A model generated the notes under the pieces. The model made no database searches. It was not told the origin of the DNA and worked only from the letters and a program-made list of their open reading frames with translations. DNA of 64,000 nucleotides. Source: Saprospirales bacterium. Lineage in GTDB: Bacteria; Bacteroidota; Bacteroidia; Chitinophagales; Saprospiraceae. Made by a program: the position numbers and the translations under genes. This document shows positions 35,490 through 44,188 of the stretch, in pieces; within the stretch, counting starts at the first letter, position 1, and each line of letters begins with the position of its first letter. The DNA lies in NCBI GenBank assembly GCA_016719895.1, contig JADJYG010000010.1, positions 62,001 to 126,000 on the forward strand, read 5' to 3'.

Positions 35490-35903
35490 ATGGCACTCTT
35501 ACGTTTGCACCCCGTTCCCGCTAAAAACCCGGTCTACGATTTTTGGAATTCCGCCTTTCACAACACCTTGCTGACCCAACCGATGGTCAATATTTTAGAG
35601 TCGGACGATGGGTTCCGCATAGATCTGGCCGCGCCCGGTTTGAGCAAACCGGATATCGAATTGCGCATCGAAAAGGACCTGCTGACGGTCTCGTCTGCAA
35701 AAAAAGCCGCTCCGGCGGCGGATGGTATTCGCGTTCACCGGCGCGAATTTGCCTGCGGCCCATTCGAACGCGTTTTCCGGCTTCCGGAAAACATCGACAC
35801 GGAAAAGGTGTCGGCCACTTTTACCAACGGCGTCCTGCACATTCAGCTGCAGCGCAAAGCCGAACCACAACCGGTCGTCAAAACTATCCTGATCGAAGGC
35901 TAA
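35490..35903 (+). CDS. Small heat shock protein (Hsp20)
   Basis: This 137-residue alpha-crystallin-type chaperone binds unfolding proteins in the cytoplasm without ATP. The crystallin domain runs from about residue 32 (QPMVNILESDDGFRIDLAAP) through IELRIEKDLLTVSS to FRLPENIDTEKVSATFTNGV with the conserved NGVLHIQL. The C-terminal IxI-type anchor is IL-IEG-like (TILIEG). The alpha-crystallin loop is shorter than in its neighbour. It forms an evident pair with the next hsp20 gene, 53 bp downstream; the two differ clearly in sequence, so they are not a recent duplication. Confidence 0.93.
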   Translation: MALLRLHPVPAKNPVYDFWNSAFHNTLLTQPMVNILESDDGFRIDLAAPGLSKPDIELRIEKDLLTVSSAKKAAPAADGIRVHRREFACGPFERVFRLPENIDTEKVSATFTNGVLHIQLQRKAEPQPVVKTILIEG

Positions 35904-35956
35904 TGCGACCACCTGATTCCACCCTGCACTTTGAAACCGTTAAAATTTGTTAAAAC

Positions 35957-36400
35957 ATGCGCAGCTTAGCAAAATTTCGCCCGAACCCTTCAACCAAACT
36001 TTTCCCGGACGGTTTATTCGAAGATTTTTTCAACCGCTCGATTGCAGACTTTGTCGGCTCAGATGTGTTGATCACCCAGCCGGCGGTCAATATCCTCGAA
36101 ACGGAAACTTCCTTTGTTCTGGAAGTGGCTGCCCCAGGGTTTGACAAGCAGCAGTTCGAAATACAAGTTGCGGACGACGTCCTGACCGTACGCGCCAAAC
36201 ACGATGAGAACGAGCAAGAAAAACAGGAGCGGTTCACCCGCAGAACGTATCGCTTCGAAGCCTTCGAACGTACTTTCAGGCTGCCGCAAACCGTGAACCA
36301 GGATGGGGTGTCTGCTGTTTATGAGAATGGCATTCTGATGGTTACACTGCCGAAAAAAGAAGAGGCCGTTTCGAGTGCAAAAGCCATAACGATCGGTTAA
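35957..36400 (+). CDS. Small heat shock protein (Hsp20), second copy
   Basis: This 147-residue Hsp20 has a longer N-terminal arm (LFPDGLFEDFFNRSIADFVG), the usual position of the oligomerising region in bacterial IbpA/Hsp18 types. The crystallin domain then runs QPAVNILETETSFVLEVAAP to FRLPQTVNQDGVSAVYENGI then LMVTLPKKEE. The C-terminus AKAITIG carries the IxI motif that packs against a neighbouring dimer. It is likely co-transcribed with the preceding hsp20 and ends before a terminator. The two may form mixed oligomers (inference). Confidence 0.95.
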   Translation: MRSLAKFRPNPSTKLFPDGLFEDFFNRSIADFVGSDVLITQPAVNILETETSFVLEVAAPGFDKQQFEIQVADDVLTVRAKHDENEQEKQERFTRRTYRFEAFERTFRLPQTVNQDGVSAVYENGILMVTLPKKEEAVSSAKAITIG

Positions 36401-36474
36401 ATGGCGCTCAACCCGTGAAAAACAAAAGCATTGTTTTTATAAGGTTAGTTAATAGGGTTTTAGGTGTTTTCATG

Positions 36475-36506
36475 GAGCCGGGGCAGCAATGTCCTGGCTC
36501 TTTTTT
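36475..36506 (+). terminator. Intrinsic terminator of the hsp20 pair
   Basis: GAGCC at 36475-36479 and the following G residues pair with CC-GGCTC ending at 36500, followed by six T. GGTTAGTTA (36443-36451) and TAACTAACC (36511-36519) form an outer inverted repeat around it. Confidence 0.7.
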
Positions 36507-36627
36507 CGCCTAACTAACCATCGCAGCCTCCGCCATACTCCACAACGGTGCAACGCGATTTTCGCGGGTATTGGAAAACTTCGGGCTCGTTCTGGCTTGA
36601 AAATGCTAATTTTACGCCGAATCACTT

Positions 36628-36675
36628 TAGACTTGTTGCGACGGGGGCTTAGAATCGGCTGTCGCAACAAGTCTA
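36628..36675. repeat. GTTGCGAC-family hairpin, 15-bp perfect arms
   Basis: TAGACTTGTTGCGAC at 36628-36642 is an exact reverse complement of 36661-36675, with an 18-bp loop. It lies 31 bp before the ATG at 36707. The left arm is nearly the same as 19962-19980 and 28325-28348. Confidence 0.85.
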
Positions 36676-36706
36676 TTATTCTTTACCGCAATTCCCGGAT
36701 CCTGTG

Positions 36707-37942
36707 ATGCACCCAACCGGACAATTCCCAAACGAAACCTACCTGAATGGTTTGCGTGAAAACCCGGAATCCACGCTTGCAGTGGTTTATGATGAATTTC
36801 GGGCTCCGATCATCCGGGCAGTGCAGTTATTGGGTGAACCGGAAGAAACCGGCGCCTATGCTTTCCAATTGGCAGCAAATGACGCCGTCTGCCTGGCGCG
36901 AACCGGTAAAATACCGGCGACAATTCCCTTCTTTATCTTCCTGAAAGCGCTTAGCCTGGCCCATTTGCGCGAATGGCAACAAGCGGAAGGCCGTGCTGTT
37001 TCGCCCGCTCCAGGTTCGCCGGAAGAAGGGCGCCAGGAATTGCCTGGCCCGGAAGCGTTGCGGCAAACCCGCGAAAAATTATATGCCTGGTCTTGCCTTC
37101 AGCACCTGGATCCGTTATGCCAGCAGATCCTGACGGCCAACCCGGATGCGCCGGCATTTCCGGCAGACAACGACGGCCCGGAAAGCCAATCCGATTGCGC
37201 CGCCAAATATTTACAGCGCTTGCAAACCGCCGAAACACCCCTCGGCGCACTGCCTGATTGGGCCGTTGCTGCGCTTCGCGACGCGGAGGGTTATGCCATT
37301 TGGCAACGCACACAAGTACTCGAACAGGAATGGATGGCAGGAGGAGAACCGGCCACTCCCGAATCCAACCGTATCTGGCGTTGGGCGGTGGCCGCCTTAC
37401 TCCTGGCGGCAGTGGGGTACGGCGCCTACCAGTTTTATTTCCGGCCAAAAACGGCCGCTGAAGTATTCGCCGATAATTTTGTACCCCCGGCAAGCTTGTT
37501 GCAAGACATGAAAACACGGTATGGCGCTGAAATGGGAAACGACTCGGTCAGCGCGCGCCCCAATGAATGCCTCCGCCTGCTGCAGGAGGCCGATGCCCAT
37601 TACCAGGCCAAAGACTTCCAGGACGCTGCCGACCCGCTTTTGTTAATCGTCCTGGACTCCAATTCCATCTGCCAATCCGACGCATGGTATTTTCTGGGGA
37701 TCATTCAGTTAAAACTGGAAGACCCGGCCACGGCTATCCAATGCTTTGCAAAAATTGAAGACCTGGGCCGCTACGGGGAGGACTTGTATTGGTACCAGGC
37801 CCTCGCGTTTGTTCAATTGGCCAAAGAAAATCCAATGATGCGCGACAAGGCGCGCCGGGCTGTGGAACGAACACTCGGCAATACCCGCGACCCACAACGC
37901 CGGGCAAGAGCGGAAAAAATGTTGCAAAACCTCTCAAAATAA
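36707..37942 (+). CDS. Sigma-like N-terminus fused to TM helix and TPR-like domain
   Basis: This 411-residue protein is of unknown function. The N-terminal part (about 10-100: LRENPESTLAVVYDEFRAPI, then AYAFQLAANDAVCLARTG, then PFFIFLKALSLAHLREW) follows the pattern of ECF sigma region 2. Residues 125-175 (KLYAWSCLQHLDPLCQQILT ... CAAKYLQRL) resemble region 4, but both are weak. A single membrane helix follows (WAVAALLLAAVGYGAYQFYF, near 230), then a TPR-like periplasmic part (ECLRLLQEADAHYQAKDFQD, SDAWYFLGIIQLKLEDPATA). The start is the ATG at 36707; a GTG at 36704 would add one residue. It may be a membrane-tethered regulator (inference). rsmG follows after nine bases. Confidence 0.7.
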   Translation: MHPTGQFPNETYLNGLRENPESTLAVVYDEFRAPIIRAVQLLGEPEETGAYAFQLAANDAVCLARTGKIPATIPFFIFLKALSLAHLREWQQAEGRAVSPAPGSPEEGRQELPGPEALRQTREKLYAWSCLQHLDPLCQQILTANPDAPAFPADNDGPESQSDCAAKYLQRLQTAETPLGALPDWAVAALRDAEGYAIWQRTQVLEQEWMAGGEPATPESNRIWRWAVAALLLAAVGYGAYQFYFRPKTAAEVFADNFVPPASLLQDMKTRYGAEMGNDSVSARPNECLRLLQEADAHYQAKDFQDAADPLLLIVLDSNSICQSDAWYFLGIIQLKLEDPATAIQCFAKIEDLGRYGEDLYWYQALAFVQLAKENPMMRDKARRAVERTLGNTRDPQRRARAEKMLQNLSK

Positions 37943-37951
37943 ACGCGGCTG

Positions 37952-38590
37952 ATGCAAATGCTGGAAAAGTATTTTTTAAGTCTGACAGCGCTGCAACAGG
38001 CGCGCTTCGGCAGGTTGGAGCCGTTGTACCGCGAATGGAATGAGAAAATCAATGTGATCTCCCGGCAGGATATCGACCATCTGGAACTGCACCACGTGTT
38101 ACATTCGCTGGCTATTGCCAAAGTATTTGCCTTTAAACCGGGCGCCCGCTTGCTGGATTTGGGTACCGGCGGTGGATTTCCAGGAATACCGCTGGCTATT
38201 TTGTTGCCCGAAGTGGATTTTACTTTGGTAGACGGCACCGGAAAGAAAATTACAGTAGTGAAAGAAGTTGTACAGGCGCTGGAACTGTCCAATGTGACGG
38301 CCCTGCACTGCCGGGTCGAAGAATTGAAAATGCCGGGCGCCTTTGATTTTGTCGTATCACGGGCTGTAGCGCCGTTGGATAAACTGTTATTGTGGAGTCA
38401 CCGCTTGTTCAAGAAAAAACACCTGCATGCTTACCCCAACGGCTTGATTGCCCTGAAAGGCGGCAATATCAACGCCGAACTTGCCGCACTCCCAGGAGAC
38501 GGCCGGAGCTATACCGATATTTTCCCCATCCAAAACTACATACCAGAGCCCTGGTTCGAGGACAAATGGGTGGTGTATGTCCAGGGATAA
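37952..38590 (+). CDS. rsmG: 16S rRNA (guanine-N7) methyltransferase RsmG
   Basis: This 212-residue SAM-dependent enzyme methylates 16S rRNA at G527 (E. coli numbering). It shows LYREWNEKINVISRQDIDHL, the motif ARLLDLGTGGGFPGIPLAIL near residue 70 (motif I), VDFTLVDGTGKKITVVKEVV and FDFVVSRAVAPLDKLL, all typical of RsmG/GidB. Length is normal. A second ATG at 37958 is equally possible as the start. It lies nine bases downstream of the sigma-like gene, so the two are probably one transcript, although their roles look unrelated. Loss of RsmG gives low-level streptomycin resistance in other bacteria. Confidence 0.95.
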   Translation: MQMLEKYFLSLTALQQARFGRLEPLYREWNEKINVISRQDIDHLELHHVLHSLAIAKVFAFKPGARLLDLGTGGGFPGIPLAILLPEVDFTLVDGTGKKITVVKEVVQALELSNVTALHCRVEELKMPGAFDFVVSRAVAPLDKLLLWSHRLFKKKHLHAYPNGLIALKGGNINAELAALPGDGRSYTDIFPIQNYIPEPWFEDKWVVYVQG

Positions 38591-38623
38591 GGGCGGATAC
38601 CAAACCTGCCGGCCCACTGAAGG

Positions 38624-39577
38624 CTACCGGTCAAAACGGTCCAGGTCGTAGCGTTCAATTACCCCGATTAATTTTTCTGCATACGACCGGTCGGTGGCAT
38701 AGCCGAGGTTTTCAAGGCCATGCGCCCAGCTGCGGTAATTCAGTCCGTACTTTTTTAATCGGGCGTACCGCCCATTGGCCAACATTTCGCTGTGCGCGCG
38801 CCAGCTATCCCAGGGTGTTTTGAAAATACGAAAAAAATCTTTGTGGTGGTCGTCGCTGAAATTGGAGCAATGGCCCTTGCCACATTTTTTGGAGAAACAT
38901 TTCATCCCGAAATGGTTGTTGTTGCGCACGGCCAGTTTGCTGGTTCCATAACGGCTTTCCACAAGTCCTTGTGCCAGGCTGATACTGGCTGGAATACCGT
39001 ACCGGTGCATTTCCTTCACAGCAATTCCGGAAAACCGGGCAATATACTTTTCGGTTTGGTCTGTTTTAAGATCGAAGGCGCCGATCGGTGCAGCTTCATT
39101 CGCCGTATTCCTTCGCTGCTTATTTTTCTTCGGTTCTTTTGGCGCCTGTTCCGGTTCGGTGGCGCGGTCCCAGTTCAGTGATTTACCCTGTGGCCGCTCG
39201 GTGACTTCGAGCGCCGTTTCAACCGGCCCTACGCTGACGTAATCCTCCACACCGGTTTGGGAAAACAGCCAAAATTGCCGGTCCGAAAATAACAGCATAT
39301 AGCCAACCACGGCCAAGGTGCCCAGTTTGAGTATGGTGCGCTTCCGGAATACGCCCATGGTGTAACGATTGGCCTGAAACCGGAATGCGATCCAACTGCG
39401 GCGGAGGCGCAGGTAAAACAAGCGCAAAACCATTTCCAGCGAAGGGGGCTCTGCGGGTTCCTGGTACAGGCGCCCGGGCGCCGAAGCCCGGCTGCGGCGT
39501 TGTACGGAAGGGTTGATGCGTAATCCTGGCTGCGATTTATTGTCCTCCGTTTCGGCATACCATTTCATTTTTCCCAT
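38624..39577 (-). CDS. Membrane-anchored GH73 N-acetylglucosaminidase
   Basis: This 317-residue protein has a basic cytoplasmic N-terminus, one membrane anchor (TILKLGTLAVVGYMLLFSD, near residue 88) and a linker rich in Lys/Pro/Glu. A C-terminal glucosaminidase domain of the FlgJ/GH73 type occupies about 180-317. The catalytic Glu lies in PASISLAQGLVESRYGTSKL, followed by NNNHFGMKCFSK and FKTPWDSWRAHSEML. It would cut the glycan backbone of peptidoglycan in the periplasm. No LysM repeats follow, unlike many Bacteroidota relatives. It is convergent with rsmG, 33 bp away, and has a clear promoter at 39630-39662. Confidence 0.88.
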   Translation of the reverse strand: MGKMKWYAETEDNKSQPGLRINPSVQRRSRASAPGRLYQEPAEPPSLEMVLRLFYLRLRRSWIAFRFQANRYTMGVFRKRTILKLGTLAVVGYMLLFSDRQFWLFSQTGVEDYVSVGPVETALEVTERPQGKSLNWDRATEPEQAPKEPKKNKQRRNTANEAAPIGAFDLKTDQTEKYIARFSGIAVKEMHRYGIPASISLAQGLVESRYGTSKLAVRNNNHFGMKCFSKKCGKGHCSNFSDDHHKDFFRIFKTPWDSWRAHSEMLANGRYARLKKYGLNYRSWAHGLENLGYATDRSYAEKLIGVIERYDLDRFDR

Positions 39578-39629
39578 GATGACGGCGGAGTTGGATTTTT
39601 ATAATTAGCTTCCATAAAATATTCAAAGG

Positions 39630-39662
39630 CAAATATAAAACAAAATGTGTTTTAAATACAAA
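39630..39662 (-). promoter_or_regulatory. Promoter of the GH73 gene
   Basis: On the minus strand TTTG (39659-39662), 21 bp and then TATATTTG (39630-39637) match both elements of the Bacteroidota vegetative promoter. It lies about 53 bp before the ATG. The wider 39578-39858 gap is AT-rich and has no gene; the ECF gene promoter should also lie here, but no clear box was found for it. Confidence 0.7.
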
Positions 39663-39858
39663 GTGTTTTAAAAATATTTTATCTCCGGTGCTTTTCTTCG
39701 GTTAGCAGGCTGTATTTTCCGGGGCAGGCATCTTTATTTCGCTTTTTAGCGCCAACTCAGGCAGCATTCGCGGCGTTCCCCTCGTTTCCTCTTTGCTCGC
39801 ACGGGGGCGTGCTTGCCGGAGTGCATTTTTTTTCAAACATTTGAACCGAAAACTTCCT

Positions 39859-40431
39859 ATGGATTTCGCCCTCCCGTTGGAACAAACTGAAAATAACCTG
39901 ATCACGGCCCTCACACGCCAGGAGCGTTGGGCGCAGCACCAGTTGTACGAGCAGTACTACGGTAAGATGATGGGGGTATGCCTGCGATATGCCGGTTCGC
40001 GCGATGAAGCGTTGGATTTGCTCCATGAAGGGTTTATTAAAGTGTTCCAGAACATATCCCGGTACAAAGCCGGCACTTCGCTTACTGCCTGGATCCGTAC
40101 GATCATGGTGAACACCTGTATTGATTATTACCGGAAGACTATCCGGCGGCGCACGGAAGACCTCGCGCAGGCCCATTATTTGTCGAACGATGACCCGGAT
40201 GCTTTAAGCCACCTGACCGAACAGGAAATCCTGAGCGCCATCCACGAACTGTCGCCGGCTTACCGGGCAGTATTCAACCTGTATGTGGTTGAAGGCTATT
40301 CGCATAAAGAAATAGCCGACGCCCTTCAAATTACCGAAAGCACCTCCAGAAGCAACCTGGTTAAAGCCCGAATCAAACTAAAAGAGTTTTTCAGTACCCG
40401 GAGTATGGAGTTTGAAGAACGGGAACGCTAA
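39859..40431 (+). CDS. ECF RNA polymerase sigma factor
   Basis: This 190-residue sigma-70 factor has region 2 (LYEQYYGKMMGVCLRYAGSR then DEALDLLHEGFIKVFQNISR, TSLTAWIRTIMVNTCIDYYR) and region 4 (IHELSPAYRAVFNLYVVEGY then SHKEIADALQITESTSRSNL), with no region 3, as in the ECF group. The start at 39859 (MDFALPLEQTENN) is chosen over 39793, whose extra residues do not fit the family. The next gene, 13 bp downstream, encodes a single-span protein with a cytoplasmic N-terminus and is probably its membrane-bound regulator. Targets are unknown. Confidence 0.94.
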   Translation: MDFALPLEQTENNLITALTRQERWAQHQLYEQYYGKMMGVCLRYAGSRDEALDLLHEGFIKVFQNISRYKAGTSLTAWIRTIMVNTCIDYYRKTIRRRTEDLAQAHYLSNDDPDALSHLTEQEILSAIHELSPAYRAVFNLYVVEGYSHKEIADALQITESTSRSNLVKARIKLKEFFSTRSMEFEERER

Positions 40432-40444
40432 GCCGACGCACGTT

Positions 40445-41806
40445 ATGAGTGAGAAATATTTTGATCAACAGATGCGGTCAGTTTTGGAAAATCTGGAGCC
40501 CGAATACGATGCTTCCAGCTGGCCCGTACTGGAGCGCAAGTTAGCTGCCGCTTCGGCCGGCGTACCTGCCGAGCCCGCTGACGCCGTCGACCAGGCCGTT
40601 TTGCCAACGCTCCGGCGCCTCGAAGCGCCGTTTCAATCAACGCATTGGAGTCTTCTTGCCCAACGGTTGAATACCCAGGCTTTTCGCCTGCGCCGGTTGC
40701 GCGTGGCTAAAATTGCCGAGGCAGCCCTTCTTTTATTGGTACTTTGGAATGCCGGTTTTTTCCTGGACAACGCCAGCGCCGGGCATACGTTCCCGCGCCC
40801 GCTCCACCTGCCGAACGTGCCGGTTGCCGGCATTCCGGAAGACCCGCGCCACCGGGGAAACGCCTCTGTGCCACACGTCGTTTATTTCAGCCCGGCACTT
40901 TCTGATGCCGCAAATGACGCCGCGTTGGACTTGTTGGCTTCGCCCGGTACCGGCTGTGTCCTGTCAAACGATTACACGGTTGCGCCTGCCATTTCGTCGC
41001 TGCTCCATAGATTGAACGGCCTGGTTCGTCCGGCGCAGACCAGGGTGTACGCCGCTACCGATTTGTTGCCCTGCGATGCCTTGGCCTTCATGACGGTTCG
41101 GAAACGACCGCTTGCGTTTGCTCCGATAGAACCGTACAAACCGGTTGCCTCCGGTCCGTTCTATTTGGCCGCCAGCGTCTCCGGCGATCAAAACCAGGTA
41201 TTGGTCAACGGCATTCGCCGCGCCAGCCCGGGTTATGGGGCCACCCTTGCCGTTGGCTTCCGGCCAGGCGTATGGGGCGTGGAGGCAGGCTTAGGGTATG
41301 CGCACAAACGGTATACGCCGAAACGCGAAGTTGAAATTTACAGCGGCAATCTGACGGACGGATATTTTGGCTCCACACTTACCGAGGTGAGTGCCGGGCA
41401 GGTGACCCTGCCGCTGAAAGTGACTCGCCGGATAGCCCGGCTTGGAAAAACATCCTTGCACGCCGTTGCAGGGCTTACCGCAAATATTACAGCTGAAAAG
41501 ACGTACGATTACGGCACCGTGTATTTTGCCCCTGATATGTTGCCTCCCAACTTTTTGCCCGATCCGAATCAATCGCCCAAACTGCGGCAATCCGGACGGG
41601 GTATATTGGAAAACGGGCGGCTGGCCGGCAATGTCGCCGCCACCATTGATGCCGGCCTCCGGCTCGAACGGCCGATCGCAGGCAGCCGGTTCACGGCATT
41701 CATCGAACCTGCTTTCCGGCAAAATTTCGCCGGAAAGGGCCTCGGCCCCAGGCGGGAACCGATCAATACGCTTTCCATCCAGGCCGGCGTAATGGCTTAT
41801 TTATAG
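40445..41806 (+). CDS. Putative anti-sigma region fused to outer-membrane-type barrel
   Basis: This 453-residue protein begins MSEKYFDQQMRSVLENLEPE. Two Trp-containing helical motifs of the same shape follow (EYDASSWPVLERKL and PFQSTHWSLLAQRL), then a membrane helix (IAEAALLLLVLWNAGFFLD, near 95). Residues 230-453 have barrel-type strands (FYLAASVSGDQNQVLVNGIR, VGFRPGVWGVEAGLGYAHKR, LSIQAGVMAYL) typical of PorT-like outer-membrane proteins. In Bacteroidota such genes directly follow ECF sigma genes, and the cytoplasmic N-terminus is a plausible sigma-binding part (inference). An inner-membrane helix plus a barrel-like domain in one chain is hard to place topologically. Confidence 0.75.
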   Translation: MSEKYFDQQMRSVLENLEPEYDASSWPVLERKLAAASAGVPAEPADAVDQAVLPTLRRLEAPFQSTHWSLLAQRLNTQAFRLRRLRVAKIAEAALLLLVLWNAGFFLDNASAGHTFPRPLHLPNVPVAGIPEDPRHRGNASVPHVVYFSPALSDAANDAALDLLASPGTGCVLSNDYTVAPAISSLLHRLNGLVRPAQTRVYAATDLLPCDALAFMTVRKRPLAFAPIEPYKPVASGPFYLAASVSGDQNQVLVNGIRRASPGYGATLAVGFRPGVWGVEAGLGYAHKRYTPKREVEIYSGNLTDGYFGSTLTEVSAGQVTLPLKVTRRIARLGKTSLHAVAGLTANITAEKTYDYGTVYFAPDMLPPNFLPDPNQSPKLRQSGRGILENGRLAGNVAATIDAGLRLERPIAGSRFTAFIEPAFRQNFAGKGLGPRREPINTLSIQAGVMAYL

Positions 41807-41860
41807 GGTATAACCCGCAACTGCATCTGGGCTCTGAACCCAAAAGGGCCGTTTGAATTT

Positions 41861-41897
41861 AAAAAAAAGGGTTACGCAGCACCGTTCTGCGTAACCC
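41861..41897 (-). terminator. Intrinsic terminator of the TlpA-like gene
   Basis: GGGTTACGCAG (41869-41879) pairs with CTGCGTAACCC (41887-41897) around a seven-base loop. On the minus strand the stem is followed by eight T. It lies 31 bp past the stop of the leftward gene and between convergent genes. Confidence 0.85.
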
Positions 41898-41928
41898 CTT
41901 TGCCATACCGCGTACCGGGCGCGGTAGT

Positions 41929-43329
41929 TTATTCCCCGAATATTTCGCGCAGCTTGTCGGCCAGCTGTTCGCCGCGCAGGTTTCGCTGAATGATCCGGCC
42001 GTCGGGATCGATCAGGAGCGTTGCCGGAATGGAATTCACCGAATACAAAGCGGCGTGTTCGCTTTTCCAACCTTTGAGGTCGCTGATATGATGCCAGCTT
42101 AGTCCATCCTGTTTGATGGCATTGGTCCAGGCGTTTGCTTCCCGGTCGAGGCTGACGCCCAGGATGTCGAAGCCCTTTTCTTTGTACCGGTTGTACATCG
42201 CCACCACATTGGGGTTTTCCCTGCGGCAAGGGCCGCACCAGCTCGCCCAAAAGTCGATCAGCACATATTTGCCGCGCATTTTGCTCAACGCGTATGGTTC
42301 GCCTTCGGGCGTATTGCCGACCAGATCCGGCGCTTCGGACCCCGGTGTAAACGTGGAATTGCGTTTCAGCTCATTTTCAAGCCGGCCGACTTCGCCCAGG
42401 TCCCTGGCTTTGTACTGATTGATATATTGGCGGGCAAAAGCCAGGTGATCCGGGTGGTTGGCCGCCTGAAGGCCGGCGATGGCGCCCGCCAGGGCGCGGC
42501 GGTGCAAGGGGGCGCCGGGGGGCAGTTTGGCTAATTGCGCGTTGATCATTTCTTTCGAAGCTGAAACATTGGCGCCTAATTGGGACAGGAGCAGTACGTA
42601 GTTTTTGAAGGCGTCGAACACATCCGGGGTCGTTTCGTACCCGGCATCGCTCAGATTGGCGTAGTCGAAAAAGGATTTACTGTAAAAGGTCAATTCGTCG
42701 GGGCTGTCGGTTTTGTCGGTCGTATAGTCCGGCGATAATTGCAGTGTGGCAGAACGCCAGAGCATGGGATTCGATTTTTTTACCGAATCCAGAAACCGGA
42801 CTTTTTCCTTGCCATGGGCTTGCAGGCGTTCATTGGCCGATTTGATGGCTGCCTGGTCGCGGGTTGTTCTGGCCTGGCGCAGTTCCATGCGAAGGGTATC
42901 GCCGGTGTTGCGAAGCGTTTCCAGCTGCAAACGCAAACGCTCGTAGCTGGTATTCGCTTCGGAACCGGTCGTCCGGCCTTTCTCCATAAATTGGGCATTG
43001 GCCCAAAGCGTAAATGTCTTTTCCTTACCTAAAACGATCCGGCCATTCTGGGATTCGTTGAAGCCGATGCAGTACATACCGGCCGGGGGCATGGGCGCCG
43101 TCAGCAGGTAAGAGCCGTCGGTCTGACGGGGGCCTTCGGCGATAACGCGGTAGGCTAGCCCGAGTGGTTCGTACAAAAAGATTTTTTCCGCATTGGCCGG
43201 CGCATCTACAATTTTGCAAAGGATAGTCAGCGGGTCGTCGCCGCCGCTTTTTCCTTTTGGTGCGTTGGCCGGTTGTTGGTAGGCGTGCAGGGAAAGGGGA
43301 AACAGGAAAAGAAAAAGTAGTTTCTTCAT
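41929..43329 (-). CDS. TlpA/ResA-like thioredoxin-fold protein
   Basis: This 466-residue exported protein has a signal peptide (MKKLLFLFLFPLSLHAYQQ) and an N-terminal DUF4369-like beta domain (TILCKIVDAPANAEKIFLYE, residues 35-120). A long helical middle part (120-320, ANTSYERLRLQLETLRNTGD) follows, then a C-terminal thioredoxin domain with the redox motif DFWASWCGPCRRENPNVVAM near residue 370 and cis-Pro loop VNSIPATLLIDPDGRI. It would act as a periplasmic thiol-disulfide reductase. Its substrate is unknown; relatives occur throughout Bacteroidota. A TAATTTTG box on the minus strand at 43429-43436 may be its -7 element. Confidence 0.9.
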   Translation of the reverse strand: MKKLLFLFLFPLSLHAYQQPANAPKGKSGGDDPLTILCKIVDAPANAEKIFLYEPLGLAYRVIAEGPRQTDGSYLLTAPMPPAGMYCIGFNESQNGRIVLGKEKTFTLWANAQFMEKGRTTGSEANTSYERLRLQLETLRNTGDTLRMELRQARTTRDQAAIKSANERLQAHGKEKVRFLDSVKKSNPMLWRSATLQLSPDYTTDKTDSPDELTFYSKSFFDYANLSDAGYETTPDVFDAFKNYVLLLSQLGANVSASKEMINAQLAKLPPGAPLHRRALAGAIAGLQAANHPDHLAFARQYINQYKARDLGEVGRLENELKRNSTFTPGSEAPDLVGNTPEGEPYALSKMRGKYVLIDFWASWCGPCRRENPNVVAMYNRYKEKGFDILGVSLDREANAWTNAIKQDGLSWHHISDLKGWKSEHAALYSVNSIPATLLIDPDGRIIQRNLRGEQLADKLREIFGE

Positions 43330-43519
43330 GTCAATGGAAGTACGTTGTTTTAGACGGAAAACAGGGGGAGCCCATGGTATTCAAAATGGTTGCATGCGCT
43401 GCCGGTTTTCGAAATAAATTTGAAAAAGCAAAATTAAGGAATACGCCCCCATCCCTTCGGCATCGCACGCGTTAATAATGGCTTAATGCCAAAAACTGCT
43501 TTGCCAGGCGTCGGCTGTT

Positions 43520-44188
43520 TTACTCCACCTTAAGGGTGTCTGAAGCCGTAAAATACTCCGCCAGGCCGTAGAGTATGGCGCCGTTTTGCTCGGCCTTGAC
43601 CCGTTTTTTTCGAACGAGGTAGAGCGTCCAGGTGCCCGGCGCCAGCGCGGCCAGTTTGGCTGCCGGGAATTCAATCGTTTTTTGCCCGGGTATCCCGGAG
43701 ATTTCCATCGGCACGGTAAGGCTGCCGCCGGTTGATTCCCAAAGCAGTACGATGGATTCTCCCTGCTCCAGCGGGGCGCCGTTCCAGCGGAGCGTATCGG
43801 GCCGTTGGCGGGAGAGGCGCCCGGGGCCGAAAGAAAACGACGTGATGGCCGGCAAATCGACTGGAAAGGAAAACGCCTGTTCGCCGTATTTCCAGCTAAA
43901 GGTATGCCGGTTGTGGTAACCGGCGGGCTGCTCCAACTGGTACCGCACCCCTTTGCCATACACGGCAGGCATCAAGGTGCCATTGTACCGGACGCCTTCA
44001 GGGGCTTCAATGGCCTCCAACTCCGCTTGCGGGCCGCGCGCCTCCCGTAAGGTAACTTCTGCCCGGAACTGGCCTTCGGACGCCAGATAACGCACATAAC
44101 ATTCGGCGGTCCGTTTGCGAGCGGACGGCGTATCGGTACAGGCGCTGATGAGCGGAAAACCAAGTGCCAAAAAAAAGATGTATTTCAT
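43520..44188 (-). CDS. Lipoprotein of unknown function
   Basis: I do not recognise a family. The 222-residue protein starts at 44188 with a lipoprotein signal (MKYIFFLALGFPLISAC, lipobox ISAC with Cys 17). An earlier ATG at 44233 would put 15 residues before it. The mature part is beta-rich (ECYVRYLASEGQFRAEVTLR, GVRYQLEQPAGYHNRHTFSW, TWTLYLVRKKRVKAEQNGAI), and the second half reads like an Ig-type sandwich (LPAITSFSFGPGRLSRQRPD to GESIVLLWESTGG). It is upstream of and co-directional with the TlpA-like gene, with 190 bp between, so probably separate transcripts. Confidence 0.75.
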   Translation of the reverse strand: MKYIFFLALGFPLISACTDTPSARKRTAECYVRYLASEGQFRAEVTLREARGPQAELEAIEAPEGVRYNGTLMPAVYGKGVRYQLEQPAGYHNRHTFSWKYGEQAFSFPVDLPAITSFSFGPGRLSRQRPDTLRWNGAPLEQGESIVLLWESTGGSLTVPMEISGIPGQKTIEFPAAKLAALAPGTWTLYLVRKKRVKAEQNGAILYGLAEYFTASDTLKVE

